A DNA stretch of 21,940 nt. Source: JACCUZ01 sp038246575 (lineage in GTDB: Bacteria; Actinomycetota; Actinomycetes; JACCUZ01). The stretch covers positions 1 to 21,940 of the forward strand of contig JBBRVU010000052.1 of NCBI GenBank assembly GCA_038246575.1, given 5' to 3'. Shown here in pieces: positions 7,858 through 14,667 of this stretch. A program made the translations under genes and the position numbers. How positions within the stretch are numbered: position 1 is the first letter of the stretch; each line of letters starts with the position of its first letter. The notes under the pieces are model-generated. The model had not been told where the DNA came from and ran no database searches. It saw only the letters and a program-made list of their open reading frames with translations.

Positions 7858-10190
7858 CCGCGGACGGGCTCGGCACTCTGCTCGACGTGCTCGGTCGTGA
7901 CCCTGACGAGCGGTTGAGCATCAACTACCTGAACGGTCACTTCACCTCGCAGGTCACCACGGTGAGCAGCGCCGCCACCATCGCGACCTGGAACGGTGGC
8001 CACGACTGCTGGTACGGCACCGCCGTGCTGCACGAGCGGGTGAGCACCGGGCGCGGCACCGCCGCGGACGTGACCGGCATCCGCGAGCTGTTCGCGGACC
8101 TCGACGCCAAGCCGGACGGCGTGAAGGACTACGCCACCGCGGACGCCGTCATCGCCGACCTGGCCGACATGGTCGGGACCGTCCCGTCCGCCGTGGTCGA
8201 CTCCGGGCACGGGCTGCAGCCGCACTGGCCCCTCGAGCGCGGCGACGGCACCGACTGGACCGACGAGACCTCACCGGAATGGGGCGCCGCGGCGGTCCTG
8301 CTGCGCCGGTGGGGCCGGCTGGTCGCGATGGTCGCCGAGCGGCACGGCGGGCACGTCGACAACGTCTACGACCTACCGCGGGTGCTGCGCGTCCCGGGCA
8401 CCAGGAAGAACAAGAACCCGGCCAAGCCGATCGAGGTCGTCGCCGACTACCCCGGCGGCTCGCCGGTCACCCTTGCCCGGCTGCGCGACGTCCTCGACGA
8501 GTACGCGGTGCCCACCTACCAGGAGGACTCCGAGCCGCTGGGCGCGACCGTCAGCGCACCCGGCACCTGGACCCACGGGGAGCGCAGCTGCGGCTACGTC
8601 ACCGCGATGGTCACCGGCTGGGCGCAGGACCAGCCGAAGGCCCGGCACCCGTGGCTGGTCGGCCAGGCGACCCGGCTCGCCGCAGCCCACCGCGCCGGAT
8701 GCCTCACCGCCGACGACCACCGCACCGCCAGCACGCACCTCGCCGACGCGTTCCGTCGGATGCTCGCCACCGGGGAGACCCGGGAGGAGAGTCCCGGTGA
8801 GGTCCGCAACGCGCTCGCCTGGGGTGTCGCCCGGGTGGCCACGAAGAACGACGCGCACGTGTCAGCCGAGCTCGGCGAGCACCGGCACACCGAGCAGGTC
8901 ACCGTGCTCGAGGACAGCGACCGGCAGCCCGCCGAGGCATTCTGGGGCTCCCGGCCCGAACTGGCACACGTTCGGGACTTCGCCCGCGCCCGGCTGTGCT
9001 CCCCGCTGGCAACGCTGGCCGTCGTCCTGGCCCGGGTGGTCACCGCCGTGCCGCACCACTTCGTGCTGCCGCCGATCATCGGTGGAGATGCCAGCCTCAA
9101 CCTGTTCGCGGCCGTCGTCGCCCCGTCAGGTCACGGCAAGGGCGCCGCCGAGGCAGCCGCGCGGGACGCCGTGGTCATCGACGGCATCACCCAGTACAGC
9201 CTCGGGTCCGGTGAGGGCATCGCCCGCACCTACGGCCACCGCGAGCGGGTCCCGGACGACAACGGGCGCAAGGGCGGCTCGGTCATCGTGCGTGACCACT
9301 GGGCGCTGCTGTTCTCGGTGGCCGAGGTCGACACGCTGACCGCGCTCGGTGCACGCCAGGGCGCCACCCTGCTGCCGCAGGTCCGGTCGGCGTACATGGG
9401 TGAGCCGCTCGGGTTCGCCTACAGCGACCCGCAGAAGGCGATCACCATCCCGGTCCACGAGTACCGGCTCTGCCTGGTGCTGGGCGTCCAGCCGGGCCGG
9501 GCGGCCGGGCTGCTCGACGACGCCGACGGCGGCACACCGCAGCGGTTCCTGTGGGTCCCGGCCACCGACCCGGCCGGGCCGACCGAGATCCCGACGGCAC
9601 CTGACCCGATGCGCTGGACGTTGCCCACCCGGCCCGCGGGCGCGGCGACCACCGCCACCGGCCGCATCCACCTGGACGTGCCACAGGTGGCCCGGGGCGC
9701 CGTCGTCACGGCTGCGCAGGCCCGTAACCGTGGCGAGATCGAGGCCCTCGACGGGCACGCGCTGCTGACCCGGCTCAAGGTTGCGGCGGCCCTCGGGCTG
9801 TTCGCCGGCCGCGTCGGCATCGACGAGGACGACTGGCAGCTCGCCGGGGACCTCATGGACGTCTCCGACCGGACCCGGGCCGGCGTGGTGCGCTACCTCT
9901 CCACCCGGGCCGAGGACGCCAACGCCGCCCGCGGTCGCGCCGAGGGACAGAGGGCCGTCGTGGTGTCGGAGACCGTCGAGGCCGCCGAGGTCCGGAAGGC
10001 CGGGCAGAGCATCGTCAAGCACTTGCGCGAGCACGGCGACACGACCTGGGCCGACGAGCGCAAGCGCCTCAACTCTCGCTTGCGCGCGCACTTCGACGAC
10101 GCCGTTGATGCGCTCGCTTCCGCGGGGGTCGTGACCGTCGAGACAGCCGGGCGCGGGCAGCTTCTGCGGCTCTCGGTGGTGGCGTCGTGA
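7854..10190 (+). CDS. Replication protein: archaeo-eukaryotic-type primase plus ATPase/helicase-like domain
   Basis: A 778-residue protein. The N-terminal part shows the primase signature order: FADLDAK with metal-binding Asp82 and Asp84, then DSGHGLQPHW (116-125), then LRVPGTRKNK (178-187). After a helical linker (about 240-330), the C-terminal part has a Walker-A-like APSGHGKG (423-430, Lys429) and resembles the DUF3987-type ATPases found beside primases in phages and plasmids. A winged-helix-like end is possible (about 710-778). Such proteins start and prime replication of satellites and integrative plasmids. The ATG overlaps the upstream stop. A half-site array that could be its origin begins 12 bases after its stop. 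The exact ATPase class is uncertain. Confidence 0.82.
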   Translation: MTADGLGTLLDVLGRDPDERLSINYLNGHFTSQVTTVSSAATIATWNGGHDCWYGTAVLHERVSTGRGTAADVTGIRELFADLDAKPDGVKDYATADAVIADLADMVGTVPSAVVDSGHGLQPHWPLERGDGTDWTDETSPEWGAAAVLLRRWGRLVAMVAERHGGHVDNVYDLPRVLRVPGTRKNKNPAKPIEVVADYPGGSPVTLARLRDVLDEYAVPTYQEDSEPLGATVSAPGTWTHGERSCGYVTAMVTGWAQDQPKARHPWLVGQATRLAAAHRAGCLTADDHRTASTHLADAFRRMLATGETREESPGEVRNALAWGVARVATKNDAHVSAELGEHRHTEQVTVLEDSDRQPAEAFWGSRPELAHVRDFARARLCSPLATLAVVLARVVTAVPHHFVLPPIIGGDASLNLFAAVVAPSGHGKGAAEAAARDAVVIDGITQYSLGSGEGIARTYGHRERVPDDNGRKGGSVIVRDHWALLFSVAEVDTLTALGARQGATLLPQVRSAYMGEPLGFAYSDPQKAITIPVHEYRLCLVLGVQPGRAAGLLDDADGGTPQRFLWVPATDPAGPTEIPTAPDPMRWTLPTRPAGAATTATGRIHLDVPQVARGAVVTAAQARNRGEIEALDGHALLTRLKVAAALGLFAGRVGIDEDDWQLAGDLMDVSDRTRAGVVRYLSTRAEDANAARGRAEGQRAVVVSETVEAAEVRKAGQSIVKHLREHGDTTWADERKRLNSRLRAHFDDAVDALASAGVVTVETAGRGQLLRLSVVAS

Positions 10191-10201
10191 TGACGGTCGT
10201 A

Positions 10202-10350
10202 GGGGTGGACGAGGGGTGGACATGTCCACCCCACCCCGACAGAAAGCGCCTACGTGGGAAATCAAATATCTCTCTCACCAGCGTAAACGCGAGTCGTCGC
10301 CCGACTCGGTTTCGCCGGTTGGGGTGGACACGTCCACCCTTGTCCACCCC
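10202..10350. repeat. Mirror-symmetric array of six GGGGTGGAC half-sites: candidate origin or operator
   Basis: GGGGTGGAC lies forward at 10202 and 10213 and reversed at 10224; a second cluster lies forward at 10321 and reversed at 10332 (8 of 9 bases) and 10342. Steps are 11, 11 and 11, 10 bp, about one helical turn. The inner sites of cluster 1 form the perfect palindrome GGGGTGGACATGTCCACCCC (10213-10232). The two clusters are reverse complements in layout, with the centre near 10276 in the only AT-rich patch nearby (10257-10275). A 7-bp hairpin CGAGTCG/CGACTCG (10290-10308) lies between them. The position right after the replication gene suits an origin; an autoregulatory operator for the downstream genes is the alternative. 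Confidence 0.7.
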
Positions 10351-10368
10351 AGCGCCGGGCGGTGCCAA

Positions 10369-10551
10369 GTGAGACCCGCCGAGCTGTGCCGGCGGTGCGG
10401 CTGCCGCCTCGACCAGCTGCACATCGGGACCGATGTCGACCGTCATCCCGCCTGCCACACCGACCCGCCGGCGACCGACGACCAGCACCGACGTGCCCTG
10501 TTCGCGGTCGCTGCCACCTTTCCCACCGCCCGCCAACTGGAGACCCCATGA
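10369..10551 (+). CDS. Small Cys/His-rich protein, probable zinc finger
   Basis: A 60-residue protein starting at GTG 10369, just after the half-site array. Cysteines CRRCGC (7-12) and a later HPACH (about 28-32) form a plausible zinc site; the remainder is helical. The frame is open upstream to 10216 through the array, but that part is low-complexity palindrome sequence and is not taken as coding. Its stop overlaps the next start (ATGA at 10548). No ribosome site is clear. Function unknown. Confidence 0.6.
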   Translation: MRPAELCRRCGCRLDQLHIGTDVDRHPACHTDPPATDDQHRRALFAVAATFPTARQLETP

Positions 10552-10826
10552 CCACCGTCCCCGACCAGCCCGACACCGGACTCGACCTCATCGCCGCCAC
10601 CATCACCGCACGCACCGCGGCAGTCCTCGGCGCACCCCGGCTAGCAACCCAGGCGGCCCGTCGAGCCGCCGCCCTCGCCGAGCGGTACGTCATCGAGCTG
10701 AGCCCCGTCGTGGCTCGCACCCCGCAGGCGACCGAGGCCCAGGTCACCGACGGCATCACGACCACCGGCTCGCTGTGCCGGCTGCTCGCGCCCGCGCCGA
10801 TCGAGATCGAGGAGGCGATGGCGTGA
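10548..10826 (+). CDS. Hypothetical small protein
   Basis: A 92-residue, Ala-rich, mostly helical protein starting at the ATG that overlaps the preceding stop. An Ala/Arg-rich helix (about 27-50) ends in AERYVIELSPVVA, and the tail is acidic (IEIEEAMA). No family is recognised. The overlap with the small zinc-finger gene implies coupled translation. Confidence 0.6.
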   Translation: MTTVPDQPDTGLDLIAATITARTAAVLGAPRLATQAARRAAALAERYVIELSPVVARTPQATEAQVTDGITTTGSLCRLLAPAPIEIEEAMA

Positions 10827-10843
10827 CCCCCACCCCTGATTCT

Positions 10844-10919
10844 TTGACAGCCGCACGCCAGCGACCCGCCTCTCTTCGTTCGCCTCTCCGCACGTCACGC
10901 CGAATCGACGTCACGTGAC
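10844..10919 (+). promoter_or_regulatory. Possible promoter/operator region before 10941
   Basis: A consensus-like TTGACA (10844-10849) lies upstream, but no matching -10 box is seen at the usual distance. GTCACGTGAC (10910-10919) is a perfect 10-bp palindrome, with a related cgtcacg at 10893-10899. A dimeric regulator could bind here. The gene at 10941 has its own ribosome site (AGGAG near 10930), so a new transcript is plausible. Confidence 0.3.
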
Positions 10920-10940
10920 ACCAACCGAAAGGAGTCGGGC

Positions 10941-11369
10941 ATGCCTGACGACGAAGCCATGAGAGCCCGCCGGAGCCGCGCGCACCGGGCCGGAGAGCAC
11001 CACCTGTGCCGCGCCGGCCGGTGCGTGGCGCTTGCCGTGATCGGTTCTGACCCCGCGACCGACCGTGACGACGACCAGCCCGTGCGGCCCGGCGCCGTCG
11101 AGACGGCGGTGTCGCTGTTCGCGGCCACTTTGCGGCTGCCAGAGAGCGACGTCCGGGCGCCGATGATGTCGGCGGCGACAGTGTTGGCCAAGCTGCTCGA
11201 CGAGGGCGTGCAACCACCGGCGGTCGCCCGCGAGCTGGGCAAGTACCTCCGCTGGGCCGCCAAGTTCGAGGCCGCCGCAGACGAGCTGGACGAGATCCGC
11301 TCCCGGCTCGCGCACCGAGAGGCGACGGCAATCGTGGCGCGGTTGCGGACCCCCGCAGGCGCGTCGTGA
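10941..11369 (+). CDS. Hypothetical helical protein
   Basis: A 142-residue protein with a good ribosome site (AAAGGAG, about 10 bases before ATG 10941). The N-terminus has HHLCRAGRC (about 20-28), a possible metal site. Residues about 50-137 are helical, and the last part (KFEAAADELDEIRSRLAHREATAIVARL) looks like a short coiled coil. Family and function are not recognised. Confidence 0.65.
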   Translation: MPDDEAMRARRSRAHRAGEHHLCRAGRCVALAVIGSDPATDRDDDQPVRPGAVETAVSLFAATLRLPESDVRAPMMSAATVLAKLLDEGVQPPAVARELGKYLRWAAKFEAAADELDEIRSRLAHREATAIVARLRTPAGAS

Positions 11370-11448
11370 GCGTTCCGCAAACAGGAGACCTGCCGCGCTC
11401 ACCGTGGGTGCGGCTGACAGACAGATTCCCAACCACAAGGAGACAGCA

Positions 11449-11949
11449 ATGACGTACATCGAGAACGCCGTGACCGCCAAGGAGATCGCGGTCGTGACGA
11501 AGCGGACCGTCGCCGAGGTCGAGGCCGAGGCCGCGGAGCTCAACGTCTTCGTCGGCACCGACTGGGCTGGCCGGCCCGCGGTGTCCGAGGTCGACGCCCG
11601 CCAGCTCGTGTCCGGCGACGCCCGCCGGGTCCGCGAGTCCGAGGCCGAGTGGTCCTCGTTCCTGGCCCGCTGCGCGACCTGGACCCTCACGCGGGACGAG
11701 CTGGTCCGCGAGGCGCAGCGGGCCGCTGAGCTCGCCTCGCAGCGGGATGGCCACGGTGGCGGCGCGGGCGCGACAGCCGGTGTCGAGGCCGGGCGCGCGG
11801 CCGGCGCCGACTACGAGACAAGCAACCCGCCGCCGACGTGGGGTGACCAGCGAGACGGCAATGCGCGGCGGCTGTTCACCGCCGAGCCCGGTGACCGGCC
11901 CGGCCTGCTGGACCGGGCCCGCGACCTCCTCGCCGGGAGTCCCCGATGA
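11449..11949 (+). CDS. Hypothetical protein with possible N-terminal HTH
   Basis: A 166-residue protein starting at ATG 11449, with ribosome site AAGGAG (11437-11442). The first 60 residues (TAKEIAVVTKRTVAEVEAEAAELNVFVG...GRPAVSEVDARQLV) have the spacing of a small helix-turn-helix followed by a wing. A helical middle leads to a Gly/Ala-rich disordered stretch (about 100-120) and a short C-terminal helix. It overlaps the next gene by ATGA (11946). It may be a DNA-binding accessory protein, but this rests only on pattern. Confidence 0.62.
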   Translation: MTYIENAVTAKEIAVVTKRTVAEVEAEAAELNVFVGTDWAGRPAVSEVDARQLVSGDARRVRESEAEWSSFLARCATWTLTRDELVREAQRAAELASQRDGHGGGAGATAGVEAGRAAGADYETSNPPPTWGDQRDGNARRLFTAEPGDRPGLLDRARDLLAGSPR

Positions 11950-12152
11950 CCGGCCGGGTCGAGCGCGCCGACGGCGAGCGCAACGCGGCTTTTCCCGAGG
12001 CGTGGGGCACCCCGCGAGGTGCGCCGTCCTCGGATGAGCGGCGCGACTGGGTCGCCGCCCAGGTGCGCCGTCACGTCCTTGACCGCAAGCTGACGTCGGA
12101 TCCCGATCTTCGCGCCGCCTACATGGCGCGTCGGCGGCAGGTCGGGCCGTGA
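11946..12152 (+). CDS. Small hypothetical protein
   Basis: A 68-residue polar protein with a helical C-terminal half (DERRDWVAAQVRRHVLDRKLTSDP-like, then YMARRRQ). It overlaps both neighbours by four bases (ATGA at 11946, GTGA at 12149), which supports expression. Function unknown. Confidence 0.6.
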   Translation: MTGRVERADGERNAAFPEAWGTPRGAPSSDERRDWVAAQVRRHVLDRKLTSDPDLRAAYMARRRQVGP

Positions 12153-12451
12153 CCGCGCTGGTGAGCGATGAGTCCCGCGCCGTCGCCGCGGTGCTGCGGG
12201 TCGCGGCGCGCACCATGGCAGGCGAGCATCGTGCCGGTCCGCGGCCGGTGACCGACCTCGACGACGAGGATCTGATCGGGCTTCTCATCGCGGCCGACCA
12301 CGGCATCGACCCGGAGAGGCTCGCGGCGTACCGGTCGCTCGGCAGGTCCCGCGGGCTGGCGTTGGACGAGGTGCTGCGCGCCGTGTTCAGAAACGAATTG
12401 CGCGACGTCGTCGAGCTGCCCGCCGTCGGCCGCCGGGCGCCGTCCACATGA
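12149..12451 (+). CDS. Small hypothetical protein
   Basis: A 100-residue protein starting at GTG 12149, which overlaps the upstream stop. It is acidic and helical, with LDDEDLIGLLIAADHGIDPERLAAYRSLGRSRGL in the middle and a basic end. It is the last gene of the overlapping run that begins at 11449 and is followed by a strong hairpin. No family is recognised. Confidence 0.6.
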   Translation: MTALVSDESRAVAAVLRVAARTMAGEHRAGPRPVTDLDDEDLIGLLIAADHGIDPERLAAYRSLGRSRGLALDEVLRAVFRNELRDVVELPAVGRRAPST

Positions 12452-12497
12452 GCCCGGCGGCGCGACGTGCCATCGCATTGCGCCGCCGACCCCCAAC

Positions 12498-12543
12498 CTC
12501 CCGGCCGCCGGTTCGGTGTCGCCCATCCGCCGGCGGCCGGGAG
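12498..12543 (+). terminator. GC-rich hairpin, probable terminator
   Basis: CTCCCGGCCGCCGG (12498-12511) pairs perfectly over 14 bp with 12530-12543, with an 18-base loop. It follows the last gene of the small-gene operon. There is no U-tract, as is common for actinobacterial terminators. The surrounding 12452-12694 contains no supported gene. Confidence 0.5.
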
Positions 12544-12694
12544 CACCACTCGGGCGCCTCCCCGCTGCCAAGCGGTGGGACGTGAGTAACGCCGGAACCT
12601 GCGTCATCCTGCTCGTCCAAGACGCATGTCGGGCCAGTCAGGAATGTGGATCTCTCGGCCGGGCAGAGGTGCAACGAGAGATAAGGACACCGCC

Positions 12695-12844
12695 ATGTCG
12701 AATAACCTGCCCGCGCAACATAGAAGCCGGTGGATCCTCCTAGCCGTCGTTCTCGTGCTCGTCGCTGTCGCTGTCGTCATTGCCATGATCAGCGGCGGCG
12801 GAGGGGGTGGAGGCGGCGGGGCGGGTGGCGGCGGCGGCTACTAG
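12695..12844 (+). CDS. 49-residue membrane peptide with polyglycine tail
   Basis: Starts at ATG 12695 with AAGGA (12682-12686) upstream. A short polar N-terminus with basic residues (HRSR) precedes one strong membrane helix (about 13-32, WILLAVVLVLVAVAVVIAMI), then SGG, a run of glycines, one alanine and a final tyrosine. The topology is probably N-in. The stop codon lies at the edge of an IS relic, so the original C-terminus may have been longer. Small single-helix proteins in mobile elements can act as holins, toxins or exclusion factors; nothing here decides among these. Confidence 0.55.
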   Translation: MSNNLPAQHRSRWILLAVVLVLVAVAVVIAMISGGGGGGGGGAGGGGGY

Positions 12845-12978
12845 GGCGTGTCTCGTAAGTGGCGTGTAGTCACGAGGGCCAGAGCACGATCGTGCCCAGC
12901 ACGACGGCGCCTTGGTACGCGGGTGAGGGCGTACTCGTCATAGCGGGTGGCCAGACTGCGCCAGTTGGCTGCGCTTGT
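12845..12978 (-). pseudogene. IS5-type transposase 3' end and IS terminus (relic)
   Basis: On the minus strand, 12978 to about 12910 encodes NWRSLATRYDEYAL, typical of the C-terminus of IS5-family transposases. After a one-base shift the frame continues as YQGAVVLGTIVLWPS and stops at 12870-12872. The adjacent gggcgtgtctcgtaagt (12844-12860) resembles the end of such an IS, and ctag at 12841-12844 may be target sequence. Upstream of NWRSLA the match stops abruptly, so only about 130 bp of the IS remain and it is inactive. Confidence 0.6.
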
Positions 12979-12992
12979 TAGAAGGTGGCTCG

Positions 12993-13223
12993 ATGAACCA
13001 CGGCGCCCGTCATGCCTATGACGTCCACGGCTGCCGCTGCGTCCTGTGCGTCGGCGCGTGGAACGAGCGCCAGCGAGAGCTGCGAACCCGCCGCGCCGCT
13101 GGCCGCCCGGAGGACAACCCTGGGCTCAACCACGGCACAAAGTCGACCTACGTCAACCACGGGTGCCGCTGTGAGGCCCGCAAGACGGCTCAGGCGGAGG
13201 CGAACCGGCGGCGGTACGCCTAA
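12993..13223 (+). CDS. Small protein with two HGCRC metal-binding-type motifs
   Basis: A 76-residue protein starting at ATG 12993 (AGAAGGTGG upstream). It is a duplication: NHGARHAYDVHGCRCVLC (2-19) and NHGTKSTYVNHGCRCEAR (46-63), each followed by a basic helix with Asn/Arg. The first copy keeps three cysteines (14, 16, 19); the second has lost the third (Arg63). The module HG-T-x3-Y-x3-GCRC-x2-C with a following basic helix is common in small actinophage and mobile-element proteins. The same module occurs inside the integrase of element 2. It is probably a zinc- and nucleic-acid-binding unit; function unproven. Confidence 0.65.
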   Translation: MNHGARHAYDVHGCRCVLCVGAWNERQRELRTRRAAGRPEDNPGLNHGTKSTYVNHGCRCEARKTAQAEANRRRYA

Positions 13224-13400
13224 CCCCAGCGCAGCACGATCAGCCCGACCAGGCACCAGCTCGACAGGAACAGACCCGACGCCGAGCACGATCCGCCCGG
13301 GGATCTCGTGCCGCGGGATCACGGGGAGAAGGTAGTCCCGGCGCTGCGCTTCGCTGGCTCGGGTAGTAGCGGTCGGCTGGAAGTGGGCACAATGTTGACC
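13224..13400. other. Short non-coding stretch with possible minus-strand membrane-protein relic
   Basis: On the minus strand, EIPGRIVLGVG (about 13300-13270) and, one frame over, LFLSSWCLVGLIVLRWG ending in TAG at 13223-13225 together read like a small membrane protein split by a single-base shift. No start or ribosome site is convincing. CACAAT (13388-13393), 7 bases before ATG 13401, could be a -10 box for a leaderless plus-strand transcript. Confidence 0.25.
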
Positions 13401-13655
13401 ATGACCACACCTTTCGATGACGGCGAAGAGCAGCCCGGCGGCGAGTCAGACGGCGCTGTTGTCGATCAAACCGAGGACGAAAGAATCCGCGCGCTGGAGT
13501 TCATGCTGGCGACCCGCGCCCAGCAGGAAGATCACATCAGGTCGGCTCACGCTGTCAAGGAAGTCGTTGATCATCCTGGCGCCGATCCCCGCGCCCAGTT
13601 CGAGGAAGCCCTGCACGAGCACACGGAACCACCCGAAGGCCAGTCTCCGACCTGA
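13401..13655 (+). CDS. Possible small acidic protein (coding strand uncertain)
   Basis: An 84-residue acidic, mostly helical reading frame starting at ATG 13401. A -10-like CACAAT ends 7 bases upstream, suggesting a leaderless transcript. Its third codon positions are clearly less G/C-rich than in neighbouring genes. An overlapping minus-strand frame (13446-13664, 72 residues, with hydrophobic FRVLVQGFLELGAGIGARMINDFL) has more typical third-position G/C. Either strand could be coding, or both may be relics. No family is recognised on either strand. Confidence 0.35.
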   Translation: MTTPFDDGEEQPGGESDGAVVDQTEDERIRALEFMLATRAQQEDHIRSAHAVKEVVDHPGADPRAQFEEALHEHTEPPEGQSPT

Positions 13656-13930
13656 CCTCGGCATCAGCGGCCGCCCGCGCTACCCGAGCCACAGGATGAT
13701 CAGCCGGGGGAACTCGGCGGGCGGCTCTAGCCCCAGAGAGGACGACGCCGCGCCAGTCCGGTGCCAAGGGTGGCCGCGGCGTCGTCATCCCCCGTGGCGG
13801 ACCAGTTGACCCAGCGGACAAGCGCTAAACCCGCCGCCGACTGAACGACCGAGCGGACGCGGAGACCGACGCCGCCCACACCGGGGGATAAGGGCGACGC
13901 CGGCTCCTGCATCATGCGCCTCCCACGACG
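13656..13930. other. Gene-poor stretch, probable coding debris on the minus strand
   Basis: No supported plus-strand gene. On the minus strand a 62-residue frame (13727-13915) and a short tail EFPRLIILWLG ending in TAG (13678-13680) look like pieces of small proteins, but lack ribosome sites and family features. The most likely reading is decayed accessory DNA between the small-gene operon and the terminator. Confidence 0.35.
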
Positions 13931-13970
13931 ACGACGCCCCCGCCGGATTTCCTCCCGGCGGGGGCGTCGT
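13931..13970. terminator. Strong 16-bp hairpin, terminator of the minus-strand gene
   Basis: ACGACGCCCCCGCCGG (13931-13946) pairs perfectly with 13955-13970 around an 8-base AT-rich loop. It begins 12 bp downstream of the stop of the minus-strand gene 13983-14549. There is no U-tract. It could work in both directions. Confidence 0.7.
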
Positions 13971-13982
13971 GCTGCGTGCTGG

Positions 13983-14549
13983 TCAGGCAGGTGTCAGGCG
14001 CTCGATCTCCTCGAGCCGGTCCGCAGCCGCGAGCAGGGCGGCACTCAGGTCTCGAGCGGATTCGGCCCGCAGGGCGTTGACGTCTCCCGTGCTGTCGAGG
14101 GTCAGATCCACCGACGGACCCTCGTATCCCTGCGCCAGCTGTGCTGCGCTGATCGTGACCCTGGCCTCGCCGGCCGAGCCCACCGTCGGCGTCAGCACCA
14201 AGGTGGCGACGTGAGCCTCGTGGATGAGGATGTCGCCGTCCTCGAACACCGCCGGGTGCTTCCCGTGGCACCACCACGGGCAGACCGCGGCCTCGGCGTT
14301 CATCGCCTGCTCGCGCCGGTAGGCCGCGAGCACGCCACGCTCCTCGAGCACCTTGTGCACCGCGACGAGGAACGCCGCGCCGTCGGGCATCTCGAGCGGG
14401 AGATCCTCGAAGGTCAACAGGCCGTTGTGCTGTCCGTAGATCGCCGCCATCGCCAGCGGCATCGTGATCCGGTCGGTGGCGTAGAGCAGCCGGTGGTCGC
14501 GCTCGGCCGTGGTGTCGGTGATGGTCGTCGTGGTCGTGTCGTCGTGCAT
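13983..14549 (-). CDS. Actinobacterial CPWWC-motif protein (DUF6907-like)
   Basis: A 188-residue protein on the minus strand. The start at ATG 14549 is set by AGGAGG 8 bases upstream; the frame is open further but has no comparable ribosome site. A Thr/Asp-rich start (3-14) leads to a helical region (20-85), then CPWWCHGKH (90-98) followed by H110-x2-H113, a likely metal site, then strand-rich sequence and a C-terminal helix (LSAALLAAADRLEEIERL). The Cys-Trp-Cys-His pattern resembles the DUF6907 family seen in actinobacterial phages and elements; this is recognition by motif. It is the only clear minus-strand gene of element 1 and has its own terminator. Confidence 0.75.
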   Translation of the reverse strand: MHDDTTTTTITDTTAERDHRLLYATDRITMPLAMAAIYGQHNGLLTFEDLPLEMPDGAAFLVAVHKVLEERGVLAAYRREQAMNAEAAVCPWWCHGKHPAVFEDGDILIHEAHVATLVLTPTVGSAGEARVTISAAQLAQGYEGPSVDLTLDSTGDVNALRAESARDLSAALLAAADRLEEIERLTPA

Positions 14550-14589
14550 GTCGGTCGCCTCCTGCGACTGGCGCGGAGGTCCGGGACTG

Positions 14590-14608
14590 TCTGGCACACA
14601 TCTGGCAC
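14590..14608. promoter_or_regulatory. Paired TCTGGCAC sites, right arm of element 1
   Basis: TCTGGCAC occurs at 14590-14597 and 14601-14608, 11 bp apart, in the same orientation as the pair at 5148 and 5158 by the first integrase. Arm-type sites at both ends are expected for a tyrosine-integrase element, and this supports 5004-14695 as one unit. Confidence 0.6.
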
Positions 14609-14623
14609 ACCAGGCAATGAGAA

Positions 14624-14658
14624 GGCCCCTAACCCTGCGTTTCCGCAGGTCAGGGGCC
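14624..14658 (-). terminator. Hairpin terminator downstream of the tRNA-type core
   Basis: GGCCCCT (14624-14630) pairs with AGGGGCC (14652-14658), and CCTGCG (14634-14639) with CGCAGG (14644-14649), with a small internal loop. On the minus strand it is followed by TTCTCATT. It lies 10 bp past the tRNA 3' end, where a tRNA terminator is expected; one arm carries the CTGACCTGCGG word shared with the other end of the element. Confidence 0.6.
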
Positions 14659-14667
14659 GTTCCCATC

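Noticed and set aside
10202..10350. CRISPR-like repeat array
   Set aside because: The repeats are 9 bp, occur in both orientations and have no uniform spacers. No cas gene is present.
10187..10372. Small frame overlapping the primase stop and covering the half-site array
   Set aside because: Its codons are dictated by the palindromic repeats, and the array is better explained as a DNA-level signal.
12516..12743. 75-residue plus-strand frame after the small-gene operon
   Set aside because: Starts inside the hairpin loop, has no ribosome site, and overlaps the membrane-peptide gene in another frame.
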